Source: Eisenbergiella sp900555195 (lineage in GTDB: Bacteria > Bacillota > Clostridia > Lachnospirales > Lachnospiraceae). Taken from it: a stretch of DNA of 17,346 nucleotides. Each line of letters begins with the position of its first letter. Within the stretch, counting starts at the first letter, position 1. The stretch lies in assembly GCA_902492555.1 (NCBI GenBank), contig CABUMH010000083.1, positions 1-17,346 of the forward strand. Reading direction: 5' to 3'. This document shows positions 6,531 to 14,849 of the stretch, one piece after another. The notes under the pieces were generated by a model that did not search any database, was not told the origin of the DNA, and saw only the letters and a list, made by a program, of their open reading frames with translations. The position numbers were made by a program, and so were the translations under genes.

Positions 6531-7547
6531 ATGGCTACAATCAAGGAAATCGCCGAATTGGCGGGCGTATCGAGGGGGACGGTAGATCGCGTGCTGAATA
6601 ACCGCGGAGCCGTGAATCCACAGACCGCAAAAAAAGTGCTTGAAATCGCCCGTGCGCTTCATTATAAACCCAACAAGGCCGGTCTCTTTCTCGCTGCCCA
6701 GAAACGGAATCTGAAAATCGGAGTAATTCTGTTCGATACAGGGAATCCTTTTTTTGATGAAGTGCTAGGCGGCGTCCATAAGAAAGCAGAAGAACTGAGA
6801 GGCTATAATTGTTCTGTTCTTGTCTCTCGAGTGGGCTTTGACTTGAATGCACAGCTTGCGGCCATGGATGAAATGGCGGCCAAGGAAGTGGACGGCATCA
6901 TTCTTTCTCCTTATAACGATCCCAAAATCAGCCGGAAAATCAACGAGCTTCATCAGAACGGGATCAGCGTGATCACCACCAATACGGACATTGAAAATTC
7001 TGAGCGTCTAGCCTATGTGGGCTGCAATTTCTACCGTTCCGGCGAAACTGCCGCCGGCTTGATGCATCTGATCGGCGCCTCCAAAATTTATGCCGGAATT
7101 ATCACAGGCTCTTCCAAAGTTCTCTGTCACACTGACCGGATCGCCGGCTTCTGCGACCGCATCCGTTCCCACTATCCGGAAATTCAGGTGGTGGATACCC
7201 GCGAAAACAGCGACGATGAATTTGAAAGCTATGACAGCACCCTCTCCCTTTTGAGGGAGCATCCTGAGATCAACGCGCTCTACTTTGCGGCGGGCGGCGT
7301 ATATGGAGGCTGCCGGGCTGTCCTGGCCGCTGGTCGGGAGGATATCACGATCATTTCTTGCGATAAGGTTCCTACTACGAAGGAGATGATCCAGCGGGGC
7401 GTGATTGATGCCACGATCTGCCAGCAGCCCGCAATCCAGGGAAGCAAGCCGTTGGATCTGATGTTCTCTTATCTCACCACAGGGGAGAAGCCGTCGAAAG
7501 AATACCATTATACCGCGGTGGATATCCGGATACGGGAGAACATCTGA
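6531..7547 (+). CDS. LacI family transcriptional regulator
   Basis: A 338-residue DNA-binding regulator. Residues 1-50 are a LacI-type helix-turn-helix (IKEIAELAGVSRGTVDRVLN), followed by the hinge. From about residue 60 to the end lies a periplasmic-binding-protein-like sugar domain of the ribose/galactose-binding type, with the segments IGVILFDTGNPFFDEV and DGIILSP. Such proteins bind operators as dimers and release them, or bind more tightly, when a sugar ligand docks. The start has GGAGG and AAAGGAA upstream. It is divergent from the xylulokinase operon, which together with the inverted repeats in the shared region makes that operon the probable target. The gene may also control itself, since a half-site lies in its leader. 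The ligand cannot be read from the sequence. Confidence 0.9.
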   Translation: MATIKEIAELAGVSRGTVDRVLNNRGAVNPQTAKKVLEIARALHYKPNKAGLFLAAQKRNLKIGVILFDTGNPFFDEVLGGVHKKAEELRGYNCSVLVSRVGFDLNAQLAAMDEMAAKEVDGIILSPYNDPKISRKINELHQNGISVITTNTDIENSERLAYVGCNFYRSGETAAGLMHLIGASKIYAGIITGSSKVLCHTDRIAGFCDRIRSHYPEIQVVDTRENSDDEFESYDSTLSLLREHPEINALYFAAGGVYGGCRAVLAAGREDITIISCDKVPTTKEMIQRGVIDATICQQPAIQGSKPLDLMFSYLTTGEKPSKEYHYTAVDIRIRENI

Positions 7548-7554
7548 TATACTC

Positions 7555-7643
7555 CCGTCTCCCAGGGATATACGTCTCCATGCGCTGCGCATTCTTGCAG
7601 CGGTCCAGCTTCCTGCCAGAATCCCTACCTGCGCCGGAGACGG
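7555..7643 (+). other. Nested stem structure after the regulator gene
   Basis: CCGTCTCC (7555-7562) pairs with GGAGACGG (7636-7643), AGGGAT (7564-7569) with ATCCCT (7621-7626), and CGCTGC (7583-7588) with GCAGCG (7597-7602). The three stems are nested in order. It starts eight bases after the regulator stop and precedes the reductase promoter. No U-run follows, so a plain terminator is unlikely. I do not recognise a known RNA family. Confidence 0.4.
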
Positions 7644-7700
7644 CTGCCTGAACTGTTACAAATTCTTATCCTATCCAAACAAATCCTTATCGCCAAACGC

Positions 7701-7729
7701 TTGCAAGCGCGCGCAATGCCGCGTATGAT
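7701..7729 (+). promoter_or_regulatory. Promoter of the nitrite/sulfite reductase
   Basis: TTGCAA (7701-7706) and TATGAT (7724-7729) are 17 bases apart. The leader of about 90 bases holds a small TCCG/CGGA hairpin near 7746-7760 and a direct repeat AATCACAGA at 7734-7742 and 7797-7805. Confidence 0.5.
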
Positions 7730-7826
7730 AAGGAATCACAGAGGTGTCCGCTTCTTCGGATGCCAGAGTTAATCGCACCACAGCTGCCAGCCAACCAATC
7801 ACAGAACACAGAAATGAGGTAGAATG

Positions 7827-9377
7827 ATGAACAAGCAAGACATCCTTTCCGCGCGGGAAGAAATGAAAGAATTCAAGGAAAAAACGGATGCGTTCTATGC
7901 CGGAGATATGGATAAGGGTTCCTACAAGTCTTTTTCCGGCCGTTTCGGAAGCTATGCACAAAGAGGCGGCACCGCAAATATGCTGCGCCTGCGCATGACC
8001 GCCGGACGTCTCACCAAGGAAAAGCTCCGTTTCATAGCGGAGATGATCGAACAGCATCAGGTAAAACGCGCACATTTCACCACCTGCCAGACCGTACAGC
8101 TCCATGACTTAAGCGGCCAGGATGCTTATGAAATCATGGTGAAAGCGTTGGATGCCGGGATCAATACCCTGGGAGGCGGCGGCGATTTTCCCCGCAATGT
8201 GATGTGTTCTCCCTTATCTGGCGTCGAGCAGGGTGAATACTTTGACGTGCTTCCCTATGCGGAAGCCGCCGGGGAATATCTGATGACCCTGATTCACGCG
8301 CAGAAAATGCCCCGCAAGCTGAAGGTTGCCTTTTCCAATTCCCCTAAAAACAGTACGCACGCCACTTACCGGGATCTGGGTTTTGTGGCCTGCCCTGACG
8401 GGACATTCGACGTGTACAGCGCCGGAGGCCTTGGAAACAATCCCCGTATGGGCGTCCGCGTTGCGCAGGGCGTTGCTCCGTCTTCGATCCTTTATTATAT
8501 TAAGGCCATGTGGCTGACATTTCTTGCATATGGAAACTATGAATCCCGAGCCAAGGCGCGCACCCGCTACATGCAGGAAGCGCTCGGCGGAGCGGATAAT
8601 TATATTCAGGCCTATCGCCAGAAGCTGGAAGAAGTTTTTGCTTCCGGAGAGAATCTGGAACTTTCCGTCACCCCCGTTTTGGTCAAAAAAGGCGGCGACC
8701 AGAGCCATGCAGAAGGCTTCCGCGTGATCCCCCAGAAACAGGAAGGCTTGTACAGCGTTCTGTATCATCCCATCGGAGGACAGCCCGATCCTTCCTGGTT
8801 CTCCCGCATCAGCGATACAATCCGTGACATGGAAGAAGTGGAACTGAGGCTTTCTCCCGACGAGACCGTTTATATCATCAACCTGACCGGCTCCGAAGCG
8901 CAGAAAGTGCTGGATGCAACCGCCGATGGCGCCAACACGCTTTTTGAAACCTCCGTCAGCTGTATCGGAAGTTCCATCTGCCAGGTAGGCGCCAGGGATT
9001 CCCAGGCTCTTCTGTCCGCCTGCGTAAAGGCCGTGCGGGAAGCAGGGCTGCCCGATTCCGCCCTTCCCCAGATCCATATCTCCGGCTGTACCTCCTCCTG
9101 CGGAACACACCAGACCGGAGCCATCGGTTTCCACGGGACCGTCAAGCTGGTCGACAAAGTTCCCCAGCCCGCCTTCTTCCTCCATATCAATGGAAAAGAA
9201 GGACAGGAAGATGCCCTGTTCGGCACACAGCTCGGCGTTATCCTGGAAAAGGATATCCCTTCTTTCCTGATCGCTGTCGGAACCGCTGCAGCAGCCAGCG
9301 GACAGCCCTTCGGCCAGTGGAACAGCGCCCATCCCGGAGCATTGGAGGAAATCGCAGCGCAATATCTCGCTAACTGA
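7827..9377 (+). CDS. Sirohaem/4Fe-4S nitrite or sulfite reductase
   Basis: A 516-residue one-piece reductase of the ferredoxin-type nitrite/sulfite reductase family, which reduces nitrite to ammonia or sulfite to sulfide with six electrons in the cytoplasm. It has the usual twofold repeat of ferredoxin-like and sirohaem-binding halves. The cluster and sirohaem motif C-x5-C ... C-x3-C is complete: Cys379 and Cys385 in CIGSSIC, Cys421 and Cys425 in CTSSC. Basic residues likely to face the substrate lie near KRAHFTTCQTVQLH. Two ATGs are adjacent; I chose 7827 because it lies seven bases after GAGG, while 7824 is four bases away. There is no flavoprotein or nitrate-uptake gene beside it, so electrons probably come from ferredoxin. 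Nitrite and sulfite cannot be separated by sequence alone. Confidence 0.88.
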   Translation: MNKQDILSAREEMKEFKEKTDAFYAGDMDKGSYKSFSGRFGSYAQRGGTANMLRLRMTAGRLTKEKLRFIAEMIEQHQVKRAHFTTCQTVQLHDLSGQDAYEIMVKALDAGINTLGGGGDFPRNVMCSPLSGVEQGEYFDVLPYAEAAGEYLMTLIHAQKMPRKLKVAFSNSPKNSTHATYRDLGFVACPDGTFDVYSAGGLGNNPRMGVRVAQGVAPSSILYYIKAMWLTFLAYGNYESRAKARTRYMQEALGGADNYIQAYRQKLEEVFASGENLELSVTPVLVKKGGDQSHAEGFRVIPQKQEGLYSVLYHPIGGQPDPSWFSRISDTIRDMEEVELRLSPDETVYIINLTGSEAQKVLDATADGANTLFETSVSCIGSSICQVGARDSQALLSACVKAVREAGLPDSALPQIHISGCTSSCGTHQTGAIGFHGTVKLVDKVPQPAFFLHINGKEGQEDALFGTQLGVILEKDIPSFLIAVGTAAAASGQPFGQWNSAHPGALEEIAAQYLAN

Positions 9378-9396
9378 CCGCACCCTCTTTCCCGGT

Positions 9397-9519
9397 AAAA
9401 TGGCCGTTCCGGCCTATGTACAGCCCTGGCCCCCTGTGCATTGTTTCCTGAACAAAAGTTTCGTCCAGAAAACAATGAGCAAGGGGCCAGAGCCATACAC
9501 AGGCCGGAACGGCCATTTT
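9397..9519. terminator. 123-bp inverted repeat between convergent genes
   Basis: Arms 9397-9453 and 9463-9519 match as inverted repeats at 48 of 57 positions around a nine-base loop, the outer 19 perfectly. It starts 19 bases after the reductase stop and ends one base before the ZnuB stop, so it can end transcription from both sides. The outer ends are TTTTGTT on the plus side and TTTTACC on the minus side. Of nine mismatches, seven are transitions that become G-U pairs only in minus-strand RNA, which suggests selection in the zinc-operon transcript. It is far longer than a normal terminator stem. No target duplication flanks it. Confidence 0.7.
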
Positions 9520-9520
9520 G

Positions 9521-10342
9521 TTATCCTCTGTATTTTATCGCCGATATGAGCCAGAAAATACAATAAAAGAGAATGTCCACCACCACTATGCTCGCCCCCG
9601 TAGGTGTTGCAAAAAGGAAGGACATCACCAGCCCCAGAACGAAACTACAGACGGAAAGCACGAGGGCACACAGGATCACGCTTCTGTAGTGTCTGCAGAG
9701 ACGCATTGCCGTCAATGCCGGAAAGATAATCAGGCTGGAAATCAGCAGCGCGCCCATCATGCGCATGCCCAAAACCACGGTCACTGCGGTGAGCACAGCT
9801 AAAAGCATGTTGTAAAGATCGGTCCGTACGCCCGTGGCTCTTGCGAACACGGGGTCAAAGGTTACCGCAAAAATCTTGTTATAGAAAAAGACATAAAGAA
9901 TCAGCACAATCACAGCCAGGACAACGCTCAGAACCACGTCGCTCTTGCTCATGGCCAGGATGGAACCAAACATATAGCTGTTCAGATCTGAGTTCATTCC
10001 CGTAGTGAGGGATACCACCATTACGCCGATCGCCAGCGCACCAGTGGAAAACATCGCAATCGCCGCATCCCCCTTCAGCTTTCCGTTCTCGCTCAGCCTC
10101 AGAAGGAGGAATGCAGCCAGGATCACCACCGGAATGGCCACAGAAAGCGGCGCCAGATGAAGGGCTGAAGCCACAGCCAGCGCGCCGAATCCCACATGGG
10201 AAAGGCCGTCTCCGATCATGGAGTACCGCTTCAGAACCAGGCTCACGCCCAGCAGGGAAGCGCATATCGATATGAGTATCCCTACCAGAAACGCTCTCTG
10301 CATGAAGGGATAGGAAAACATCTGTCCGATATATTCAAGCAT
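9521..10342 (-). CDS. znuB: Zinc/manganese ABC transporter permease (ZnuB-like, ABC-3 family)
   Basis: A 273-residue integral membrane protein of the ABC-3 family, the channel subunit of zinc or manganese importers. About eight hydrophobic segments are visible, and SMIGDGLSHVGFGALA near residue 45 is the conserved family motif. The start at 10342 (MLEYIGQM) has GGGAGG about eight bases upstream. It overlaps the end of the ATPase gene by eight bases, which suggests translational coupling; a 35-residue upstream extension is not family-like. It is the last gene of the operon and ends at the 123-bp inverted repeat. Zinc is inferred from the His-rich binding protein and the CobW neighbours; manganese is possible. 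Confidence 0.88.
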   Translation of the reverse strand: MLEYIGQMFSYPFMQRAFLVGILISICASLLGVSLVLKRYSMIGDGLSHVGFGALAVASALHLAPLSVAIPVVILAAFLLLRLSENGKLKGDAAIAMFSTGALAIGVMVVSLTTGMNSDLNSYMFGSILAMSKSDVVLSVVLAVIVLILYVFFYNKIFAVTFDPVFARATGVRTDLYNMLLAVLTAVTVVLGMRMMGALLISSLIIFPALTAMRLCRHYRSVILCALVLSVCSFVLGLVMSFLFATPTGASIVVVDILFYCIFWLISAIKYRG

Positions 10343-11045
10343 CCGCAGCACCTCCCAGGAAATTCTCTCCAAATCCGCTCTTCTTATATGCTTCCACTGT
10401 TCCGAAGAAATAGCCCGCATGGGACAGATGCAGGATATGATCTGCATGGCTCACCGCGTCCCTTATGGCATGGGATACCATAATAACGGTTATTCCCTGC
10501 TTCGTGTTCAGTTCGTCCAACAGGCCGTAAAGTTCTTCCACGGCAAGCGGATCCAGCCCCGTTGTGGGCTCATCCAACAGGATCAGCCGTTTTGTAGCGC
10601 ACAGGGAACGGGCCAGGAGCACTCTCTGGCGCTGTCCGCCCGACAGTTCCTGAAAGCTCTTATTTTTGATGGAAGCGATCCCGAGCAAATCCAGGTTATC
10701 CAGTGCCCTCTTCTTCTCCGCCGCCCCATACCCAGGCCTCATTCCCCGGCTATTCAAACAGCCGGACAGAACAACCTCATATACGGAAGCCGGAAAGTCC
10801 TGCTGTACCGCGTCCTGCTGAGGCACATAACCGATCTGTGTGCTCTTCAGCCCCTCTCCCATAACAATCTCTCCGCCGGAGGGCTTCTTCAATCCGAGGA
10901 GCCCCTTCAAAAGGGTGGATTTTCCCGTGCCGTTCTCCCCCACCACGCACAGATAATCCCCTTCATCCACCTGAAAATTCAGGCCGGAGACCACAATCTG
11001 ATTATCATAGGAAAAGGAAAGATCCTTGCAAATAATATAGGACAT
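10335..11045 (-). CDS. znuC: Zinc/manganese ABC transporter ATPase (ZnuC-like)
   Basis: A 236-residue ABC ATPase that drives metal import from the cytoplasmic face. All key motifs are intact: Walker A GENGTGKST (36-44), Q-loop PQQ (75-77), signature LSGGQRQR (134-141), Walker B LILLDEP (154-160) and the switch His192. The fold and length fit the ZnuC/TroB/MntB group. The start has AAGGAGA about ten bases upstream. It begins 20 bases after the ZnuA stop and overlaps the permease start, so binding protein, ATPase and permease form one unit. Confidence 0.9.
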   Translation of the reverse strand: MSYIICKDLSFSYDNQIVVSGLNFQVDEGDYLCVVGENGTGKSTLLKGLLGLKKPSGGEIVMGEGLKSTQIGYVPQQDAVQQDFPASVYEVVLSGCLNSRGMRPGYGAAEKKRALDNLDLLGIASIKNKSFQELSGGQRQRVLLARSLCATKRLILLDEPTTGLDPLAVEELYGLLDELNTKQGITVIMVSHAIRDAVSHADHILHLSHAGYFFGTVEAYKKSGFGENFLGGAADA

Positions 11046-11065
11046 TCTTCTTTGTCTCCTTTTTG

Positions 11066-12073
11066 CTATTCTTCGTACAAAGCCCTTCTTATGGCTTCCA
11101 GGTTCTGGCGCATCAGAGACAGATAGGTTTCCCCTCTTTCCGCCTCATCCCTTGTCAGCGTGTGACAGGAATGCAGCATATCTGTCTTCGCCCCTGCCGC
11201 TTCCGCGATCGCCTCCGCCACGTTCCCGCTGGACAGTTCCAGATAGAACACCGTCGGTATTCCCTCCTGTTCCACCTTATCTGTGAGAAAAGCAATGGTG
11301 GCGGCGCTTGGTTCCGTCTGGGAACTGCAGCCTGGAAAGGCCGCATAGTATTCCAAGCCATAGGTTTTTACCAGATACAGGAAAGGAAAACGATCTCCGA
11401 ACACCAGCGTTTTCCGGGGCGCTTCCTCCACCATGCTGCGGAAATCCTCATCCAGGCTCTGCAGCTGTTCCAGATAGTCTGCCGCATTCTCAGCATATAT
11501 CTTGGCCCTGTCCGGATCAATTTGGCTCAGTTCATCCCGGATCTGTTCCACGAGACGCATCGCATTCACAGGAGAAGTCCAGACATGTTCGTCATACTCT
11601 CCTTCATCCAGATGCACCGCATCCGGCGCTTCTCCCTCTTCTTCATGGCTGTGATGATGCCCGCTTGCCTGCATTCCTTCCGTGGTTTCTTCCTCCAGAG
11701 GGTCCACCCAGTCAAGCAGGCTGTGAGAACGGATCTGCGCATCGCTCCCAGAGAGCAATTCTTCCACCCAGACGTCTGATTCGCCGCCTGCATACAAAAA
11801 CAAATCGCTTTCCGTTATCCGCACAATATCCGCAGGCGAGGGCTCATAGGAATGCGCTTCCATGCCCGGCTTCAAAAGCTGCGTGACCTCCACATAGTCC
11901 CCTCCCACCTCGCGCACGAAATCACAAGGGGGAAAGATGGTACAAACCACCCGGATCTTTTCTCCGCCATCCGGTGCCGCGCTGTTTTCCTCCCGTTTAG
12001 CCAAGCAGCCGGTCAGTAAAAGACCGGCTGCAAACAGGCTGACGCGAATCAGCCAAACCCGAATTTTCTTCAT
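11066..12073 (-). CDS. znuA: Zinc-type metal-binding lipoprotein (ZnuA-like)
   Basis: A 335-residue lipoprotein, the extracellular metal receptor of the importer (cluster A-I, ZnuA/TroA type). A basic N terminus, a hydrophobic stretch and the lipobox LTGC (20-23) show membrane anchoring at Cys23. Likely metal ligands are His74 in MEAHSYEPSP and His163 in DEHVW. Between them lies a His/Glu-rich loop (139-148, GHHHSHEEEGE), typical of zinc rather than manganese receptors. Where many homologues have a third His (as in SHDAFGY) this protein has FGDRFPF (225-231), a variant also known in Gram-positive homologues. The start codon overlaps the stop of the upstream gene (ATGA), with AGAGGA nine bases before it. 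Confidence 0.9.
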   Translation of the reverse strand: MKKIRVWLIRVSLFAAGLLLTGCLAKREENSAAPDGGEKIRVVCTIFPPCDFVREVGGDYVEVTQLLKPGMEAHSYEPSPADIVRITESDLFLYAGGESDVWVEELLSGSDAQIRSHSLLDWVDPLEEETTEGMQASGHHHSHEEEGEAPDAVHLDEGEYDEHVWTSPVNAMRLVEQIRDELSQIDPDRAKIYAENAADYLEQLQSLDEDFRSMVEEAPRKTLVFGDRFPFLYLVKTYGLEYYAAFPGCSSQTEPSAATIAFLTDKVEQEGIPTVFYLELSSGNVAEAIAEAAGAKTDMLHSCHTLTRDEAERGETYLSLMRQNLEAIRRALYEE

Positions 12074-13005
12074 TCAGACTTATCCTCTCGTCCATCCTTC
12101 TTATAAAAGGAAGCAGATTTCTTCAACTCCTCCAATGTTTCCCGGAATTTTCTCGACGTCATAGTGGGGTTGCTCCGAAGCATCCTTCGCCTGTTTATGC
12201 TGCGCATAAAGGTCTCCAGTTTCTCTTCTCCAACCCGCTTATCTCCGATAAAGCGTTCGCGCAGTTCCAGCAGTTCTTCCTTCTTCTCACGCAGCAGCTC
12301 CGAACCGGGCATGGCCTTTCTCAATTCCGCAAACCGTTCTTCTATGTCCGCAATCAGTTCATCCCTGCGCTGCGCGCTCTTCTCTGCCTTGCTTTCCAGT
12401 TCATCCCCAGCAACGGCAATCAGCACATCCAGACGCTTCTGCATTCGCTCCAATTCCCTTTTCGCCTGATCCGCCTTGACCAGAATATCCCGCAGATCCA
12501 TGGCCGCCTGGAAGGAAAATGCAAAATCGATGAGAAACCAGACCGATACCACCGCTGAGACGGCTCCCACCAGCCTTTGCGGCAGTCCCAGCACAAGACG
12601 TTCCACCGGAGGATGCAGGATGCGCGTCATAAAGACAGTCAGAACACCCCAGCAGAGCGTAGAACTCAGACAGATCTGTCCCTGAAAATTGAATTTCTGA
12701 TTGGAATAATCCCAGTACCGCACTTTAAACAGCGTTTCCATCACCACGCCCGTCACATACTCCAGGGCCGTGGCGCCGATGCAGCCTGCGAGAAATACCA
12801 GGAACAGATTATCCTGAAACGGCCTGGATACCAAAAGCATCATGACCGCTCCGGATCCATATAAGGGAAGGAACGGCCCGCGCACAAAGCCCCTATTCAC
12901 AAATTTCCTTTTGCAGATCGACACATAGGCGGATTCAAAACACCAGCCAAAGAAGCAGTAAAAAAAGAAAATAAATATCCATTGTACCGCTGTGTAATGA
13001 TACAT
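12070..13005 (-). CDS. CmpB-type membrane protein with coiled-coil tail (PF06541 family)
   Basis: A 311-residue protein of the putative ABC-transporter type IV family (ABC_trans_CmpB). The N-terminal half has about five hydrophobic segments (near 7-30, 50-60, 67-92, 112-128, 142-166) and the family signature FFGWCFES followed by NRGFVRGPFLPLYGSG. Residues 170-300 are charged and helical, rich in Glu, Lys and Arg, and probably form a cytoplasmic coiled coil. This gives a membrane anchor plus a long cytoplasmic tail. The function of the family is unknown. The start has GGGGAG about six bases upstream. It overlaps znuA by four bases (ATGA), so the two are probably translated together, which suggests but does not show a link with metal uptake. 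Confidence 0.78.
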   Translation of the reverse strand: MYHYTAVQWIFIFFFYCFFGWCFESAYVSICKRKFVNRGFVRGPFLPLYGSGAVMMLLVSRPFQDNLFLVFLAGCIGATALEYVTGVVMETLFKVRYWDYSNQKFNFQGQICLSSTLCWGVLTVFMTRILHPPVERLVLGLPQRLVGAVSAVVSVWFLIDFAFSFQAAMDLRDILVKADQAKRELERMQKRLDVLIAVAGDELESKAEKSAQRRDELIADIEERFAELRKAMPGSELLREKKEELLELRERFIGDKRVGEEKLETFMRSINRRRMLRSNPTMTSRKFRETLEELKKSASFYKKDGREDKSE

Positions 13006-13033
13006 TCCGTCTCCCCTTTCAAAACGTCAAGGT

Positions 13034-13804
13034 TTATCTGTAGACTCCTACCGTGATATTAAGCTTCCCTTTTCTCGTATTTCCTCCGGCCTCTTTGAAA
13101 ATGAACCGTCCATATCCCCGTACGCTGACCAGATCACCTTCCCCAAGCTGGGCGCTGTTATTCTCACACAGCCGTCCGTTCACAAACACCTTCCCTGCCC
13201 GGAACAGTTCCAGGCTCTGGCTTCTGGACAGGGAAAACACCTTCGCCGCCACGGCATCTACACGAAGGGCGGAAACGATCAGATGTTCCGGCTCCGGCTC
13301 TCTGACGGCTGGCAAGTTTCCCGGCTCCGCCTGCTGGCAGCGGACGGGTGTATGGCGAACCTTTCCCAGCTGTTCACAGATATACGGAGCGATCGTCTCC
13401 GTACAGTACAGCCAGGCGCTCTTTCCTTCCAAAAAGATGTCCCCCATCGTGCTCCTGTCTATTCCCAGGTTCATGAGCGCTCCCAGGAAATCCCGATGGG
13501 TCAGGGTATCCGCAAATTTTTCCTGCAGCGGGCTTATCCGAAGCGCTGCAACAGGGAAGGGCGCTTCATATCCCAATTCTTCGGGCGAGCCAAACCTGGC
13601 CATCTGCCGTTCACAGCCGTCCGCTCCGCCCCAAAGGGAATACGCCGCAAAACCGGCCTCCTCCATCGCTTCATGCAGCGTCTCCTGCTCCGCCAGGGAT
13701 AAAAATCCCGTAAAGGTAAAGATGTTCTGCAGATAGGATTTATTCGCCAATTCTGCGAACCGTTTCTTCTGCTGCTTTAATTCTTTTTCCGTCAAAGCTG
13801 CCAT
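13034..13804 (-). CDS. ylmH: YlmH-like S4-domain RNA-binding protein
   Basis: A 256-residue protein of the YlmH family. The N-terminal two thirds is the YlmH domain, with the hallmark THRDFLGALMNLGIDRSTMG (102-121), and residues 181-240 form an S4 RNA-binding domain (LFRAGKVFVNGR). The B. subtilis homologue binds the ribosome and takes part in ribosome-associated quality control. That gene usually sits in the sepF/divIVA cell-division cluster, whereas here it lies between a CobW-type GTPase and a CmpB-type gene. The start has GAGAGGG five bases upstream. The gene is 44 bases after the upstream GTPase, with a weak stem (13820-13842) but no terminator in between. Confidence 0.85.
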   Translation of the reverse strand: MAALTEKELKQQKKRFAELANKSYLQNIFTFTGFLSLAEQETLHEAMEEAGFAAYSLWGGADGCERQMARFGSPEELGYEAPFPVAALRISPLQEKFADTLTHRDFLGALMNLGIDRSTMGDIFLEGKSAWLYCTETIAPYICEQLGKVRHTPVRCQQAEPGNLPAVREPEPEHLIVSALRVDAVAAKVFSLSRSQSLELFRAGKVFVNGRLCENNSAQLGEGDLVSVRGYGRFIFKEAGGNTRKGKLNITVGVYR

Positions 13805-13848
13805 CTTTCCCTCTCATTCCGAAGCGTTTTTACATGGCTTCGCCTCTT

Positions 13849-14778
13849 TTATACAAAGCTGATCACTTTTTCTGCGGGCGCCTTGGTCTTAATCACGCTG
13901 CTCGCATGAAGCACCGGGCCCTCTCCGCCGTAATCCGCCCAATATTCTTTTTCCACCTTTGCGGTAACTTTGATCCAATCCTGTTCTTTCAGACTTTCCG
14001 CCCCCTTATAGACGCAAACGAATCCCAGGAAGGCCATATCCTCCGCACAGCATGTCATGGCCATACGGCCGGGAATAAAATGATCCTTCGGATATTCCGG
14101 GGGCTTCATCACCATTGCGGTGAACTGAATATTCTTCCCCACATACCGATCCAGGTTGTCCAAAGAATCGATGTACCAGATCCCATAACCCATATCGTCC
14201 AGAACGATCGGATCGCTGTTTAGGTCAAACGGAAGATCCTCTTCAAACATCTGCGTGATCTCCCCGTCTTTATCCTCAAAGATGATCTCTCCCTGCTGAT
14301 TGATCGCTTTCACATTTCTTCGATAGCTAGCCAGATCCTCAATACCGTCACAACGGTTGAAAATGATCATCTCCGACTTCCGGATCATCTCCGCCAACAG
14401 AGACTTCATGTTGGTGAAGTACATAGAAAATGTAGAGGCGTCTATTGTCGTAATCTGCTGTTCCACTCTCCAATGCCAGGGAAGCTTCATGTTCTTAAAG
14501 TTCCACATTCCATTATATTCGATGATGATCCGTTCCGGTCTGTGTTTTTTCTCCAGCTCCAACAGATTTTCCGGGGTGAAGTCCTCCTCCTGCTCGATCA
14601 GTTCCAGCACGGAATTGCTTCGCGAAAGGAGCGCAGGCTCGTACTCTTCTTCCCCTTCCTCGCACAGAATAATCAGGGTCTTTCCCTTGATCTGAAAATA
14701 CTCCTGATCCAACGTGTAAGTGATAAACTCCGTTTTACCGCTCTCCAGAAAACCATTGATAATATATACCGGCTTCAT
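13849..14778 (-). CDS. CobW/G3E GTPase fused to a DUF1980 (TIGR03943-like) domain
   Basis: A 309-residue two-domain protein. Residues 1-180 are a CobW/G3E-type GTPase: Walker A GFLESGKT (9-16), EYNG (87-90) in the place of the usual EPSG, and NRCD (141-144) as the NKxD base-recognition motif. The GCxCC metal site of this family is absent. Residues about 195-309 resemble the C-terminal domain of YcgQ/TIGR03943 proteins (DUF1980), with GRMAMTCCAED (237-247) and DWIKVTAKV. In other bacteria that domain accompanies a DUF318 permease. The start at 14778 has AAGGA eight bases upstream; an extension to 14835 lacks a site. It follows the His-rich GTPase. A role in metal delivery or membrane-complex assembly is inference. 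Confidence 0.72.
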   Translation of the reverse strand: MKPVYIINGFLESGKTEFITYTLDQEYFQIKGKTLIILCEEGEEEYEPALLSRSNSVLELIEQEEDFTPENLLELEKKHRPERIIIEYNGMWNFKNMKLPWHWRVEQQITTIDASTFSMYFTNMKSLLAEMIRKSEMIIFNRCDGIEDLASYRRNVKAINQQGEIIFEDKDGEITQMFEEDLPFDLNSDPIVLDDMGYGIWYIDSLDNLDRYVGKNIQFTAMVMKPPEYPKDHFIPGRMAMTCCAEDMAFLGFVCVYKGAESLKEQDWIKVTAKVEKEYWADYGGEGPVLHASSVIKTKAPAEKVISFV

Positions 14779-14798
14779 ACGAACATCCTTTCCCAAGG

Positions 14799-14826
14799 CC
14801 GCCCGCCTTTCGTCAGGCTCGGGCGG
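14799..14826 (-). other. Strong stem-loop between the two GTPase genes
   Basis: CCGCCCG (14799-14805) and CGGGCGG (14820-14826) pair perfectly, with three further inner pairs and a short loop. It ends about ten bases before the ribosome binding site of the second GTPase. No U-run follows, so it probably shapes RNA stability or the relative output of the two genes. Confidence 0.45.
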
Positions 14827-14849
14827 TCTGTTCATTCATAGACGCGGCT

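Noticed and set aside
8214..9383. Minus-strand open frame of 389 codons
   Set aside because: It is antisense to the sirohaem reductase, whose motifs are intact, and its sequence is low in recognisable domains.
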